NCBI RefSeq assembly: GCF_016598775.1
Contig: NZ_CP066802.1
Span: forward strand, 1-64,000
Direction of reading: 5' to 3'
DNA length: 64,000 nt
Source: Actinomyces weissii
GTDB taxonomy: Bacteria; Actinomycetota; Actinomycetes; Actinomycetales; Actinomycetaceae
Position numbers and translations under genes: made by a program. Positions within the stretch are counted from its first letter, which is position 1, and each line of letters opens with the position of its first letter. The notes below the pieces were generated by a model. The model was not told where the DNA came from and did no database searches. It worked only from the letters and a program-made list of their open reading frames with translations. This document shows, one piece after another, positions 63,055 to 64,000 of this stretch.

Positions 63055-64000
63055 ATGCCCAGCGCCGATACGCAGCCCGTGCCCGGAGCCACCGCGTCCC
63101 CTGACCCTACGGCGGGCGCGAGTCCGTGGCCCCAGCCGCAGGCCGCCGCCCCCACGGCTGTCACGGCTGCCGCAGCCGCCACGTCCACTCCCGCCGCTGC
63201 TACGTCCGCTTCCAGGGCTGCTGCCGCCACCCCCGCGGCTGTCGCAGCCGTGCGCACCACCACCCCGACGCCCGCCCCCGGCGTCGCCCTCCCGCCTGAG
63301 CCGCTCGCCCGCATCGAGGCCGGGCAGCCGGGAGCCCCCACCCTGGTGCTGCTCCACGGCGTCACCAGCTGCGCGGCCGCCCAGGCGGAGGCCGTACGGC
63401 ACTGGGTCGCCCGCGGCTACCGGGTGGTGGCCCTGGACGCCCGCGGTCACGGCCTGTCCCCGCGCTGGGGCGCCGCACAGCTGGAACGCGCCGGGGAGGT
63501 CCTGGTGGAGGACCTGCGCGCCGTCTTGGAGGACCTGGCCGCCCAGGCCCGCGCCCGGGCCGCCGCCGGGCTGCCTACCGCCCTGGACACCACCGGCAGG
63601 CCCCGGCCTCCTGTCGTGCTGGGCCACTCCATGGGGGCTGCTACCGCCATGGTGCTGGCCGGACGCCACCCAGAGCTGGTCAGCGGCGTCGTCCTGGAGG
63701 ACCCCGCCCTGTACGGCACCCGCAGCGAGGCAGAGCTCCTGGCCAGGGGGGCGGCACGGGAACGTGCCCGGGCCGCCCAGGCGGCTGACCCCACCACCGC
63801 CCTGGCTCAGGCCGCGGGCAGGCCCCTCCTGGAGGTGCTGCCCAGCGTATGGGCCAGCCAGTGCTGTGACCCCGCACTGCTGCGCACCGGCGTCGTGGCC
63901 CCGGAAGTGCCCTGGGAAGAGGCCCTGGCGGCGCTGCGCGTACCCACCCTGCTGCTGACCGGCAACCAGCCCGCCAGCGCCCGGCTGGGAGAGGACGGCC
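63055..64000 (+). CDS. Alpha/beta hydrolase (partial, runs off the window)
   Basis: From ATG 63055 an open frame continues to the right edge without a stop (315 codons seen). An Ala/Pro/Thr-rich N-terminus of about 90 residues is followed by TLVLLHGVTSC, ALDARGHGLSPRW and GHSMGAAT with Ser192, so it is an alpha/beta hydrolase of the same type as the gene at 60832. The low-complexity N-terminus may be real or a wrong start; the frame agrees with the motifs. The gap to luxS is 39 bp and the two are divergent. Confidence 0.82.
   Translation, partial: MPSADTQPVPGATASPDPTAGASPWPQPQAAAPTAVTAAAAATSTPAAATSASRAAAATPAAVAAVRTTTPTPAPGVALPPEPLARIEAGQPGAPTLVLLHGVTSCAAAQAEAVRHWVARGYRVVALDARGHGLSPRWGAAQLERAGEVLVEDLRAVLEDLAAQARARAAAGLPTALDTTGRPRPPVVLGHSMGAATAMVLAGRHPELVSGVVLEDPALYGTRSEAELLARGAARERARAAQAADPTTALAQAAGRPLLEVLPSVWASQCCDPALLRTGVVAPEVPWEEALAALRVPTLLLTGNQPASARLGEDG

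Noticed and set aside
62759..63958. Plus-strand 399-residue frame overlapping luxS and the last hydrolase
   Set aside because: It is antisense to luxS and out of frame with the hydrolase motifs; the product is Pro/Arg/Ser-rich without a domain. The real gene starts at 63055 in another frame.

Overview
The window is the replication-origin end of a high-G+C actinobacterial chromosome. The organism is most likely a member of the Actinomycetaceae (Actinomyces-like). This is inferred from gene order and protein content: dnaA-dnaN-recF-DUF721-gyrB-gyrA-DUF3566-tRNA-Ile-DLW39-tRNA-Ala, then ppiA-rhomboid-crgA-class E sortase, then the pknB-pknA-pbpA-rodA-pstP-fhaB-fhaA block, plus luxS and an LAXTG surface protein. 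No 16S gene is present to fix the genus.

Layout. 1-11.3 kb: replication initiation and gyrase genes, then tRNA-Ile and tRNA-Ala around a small DLW-39 protein. 11.3-12.9 kb: a visibly lower-G+C island. It holds a transposase relic, a promoter with an operator-like inverted repeat, a secreted Cys/Gly-rich bacteriocin-like precursor, a three-helix putative immunity protein and a terminator. 13-17.8 kb: aldo/keto reductase, a small membrane protein, cyclophilin, rhomboid and crgA. A 1-kb non-coding stretch here carries a 28-bp direct repeat, a dense DnaA-box cluster and a long perfect palindrome. 17.9-29.5 kb: class E sortase, then the minus-strand cell-wall/signalling operon and tRNA-Leu, with two DUF3662-FHA paralogues.

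29.6-36.5 kb: VanZ-like protein, CstA/YbdD pyruvate uptake, a phosphoribosyltransferase, an AspT/YidE-type antiporter and a YeiH-type transporter. 36.8-39.8 kb: a 1023-residue coiled-coil surface protein with an LARTG anchor. 40-44.7 kb: serC-serA, a second copy of the long palindrome family, and an MFS transporter with a TipA-type MerR regulator. 44.8-50.5 kb: a PEGLP-type (Ca-like) P-type ATPase divergent from a bifunctional PBP, bracketed by three copies of a 22-bp motif. 50.7-55.7 kb: rpsF-ssb-rpsR-rplI, a MATE transporter, and dnaB preceded by DnaA-box-like sites. 55.9-64 kb: thiamine-binding-like protein, an AAA ATPase whose DUF4276 partner is internally deleted, mtnN, a hexapeptide acyltransferase, a CDP-alcohol phosphatidyltransferase, two related alpha/beta hydrolases, a PPOX-fold protein and luxS. 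The last hydrolase runs off the window.

Most of the window is ordinary core genome. Functional themes are replication (dnaA, dnaN, recF, DciA-like, gyrase, ssb, dnaB), wall growth and its Ser/Thr-kinase control (pknA, pknB, pstP, FHA proteins, rodA, pbpA, ponA, crgA), surface anchoring (class E sortase plus LAXTG substrate) and AI-2 production (mtnN, luxS). The best candidate for an undescribed system is the bacteriocin-like two-gene cassette at 11.8-12.9 kb. The dispersed palindromes and the extra DnaA-box cluster at 16.84-17.0 kb are the most unusual non-coding structures. All family assignments rest on motif recognition by eye; no database search was run.
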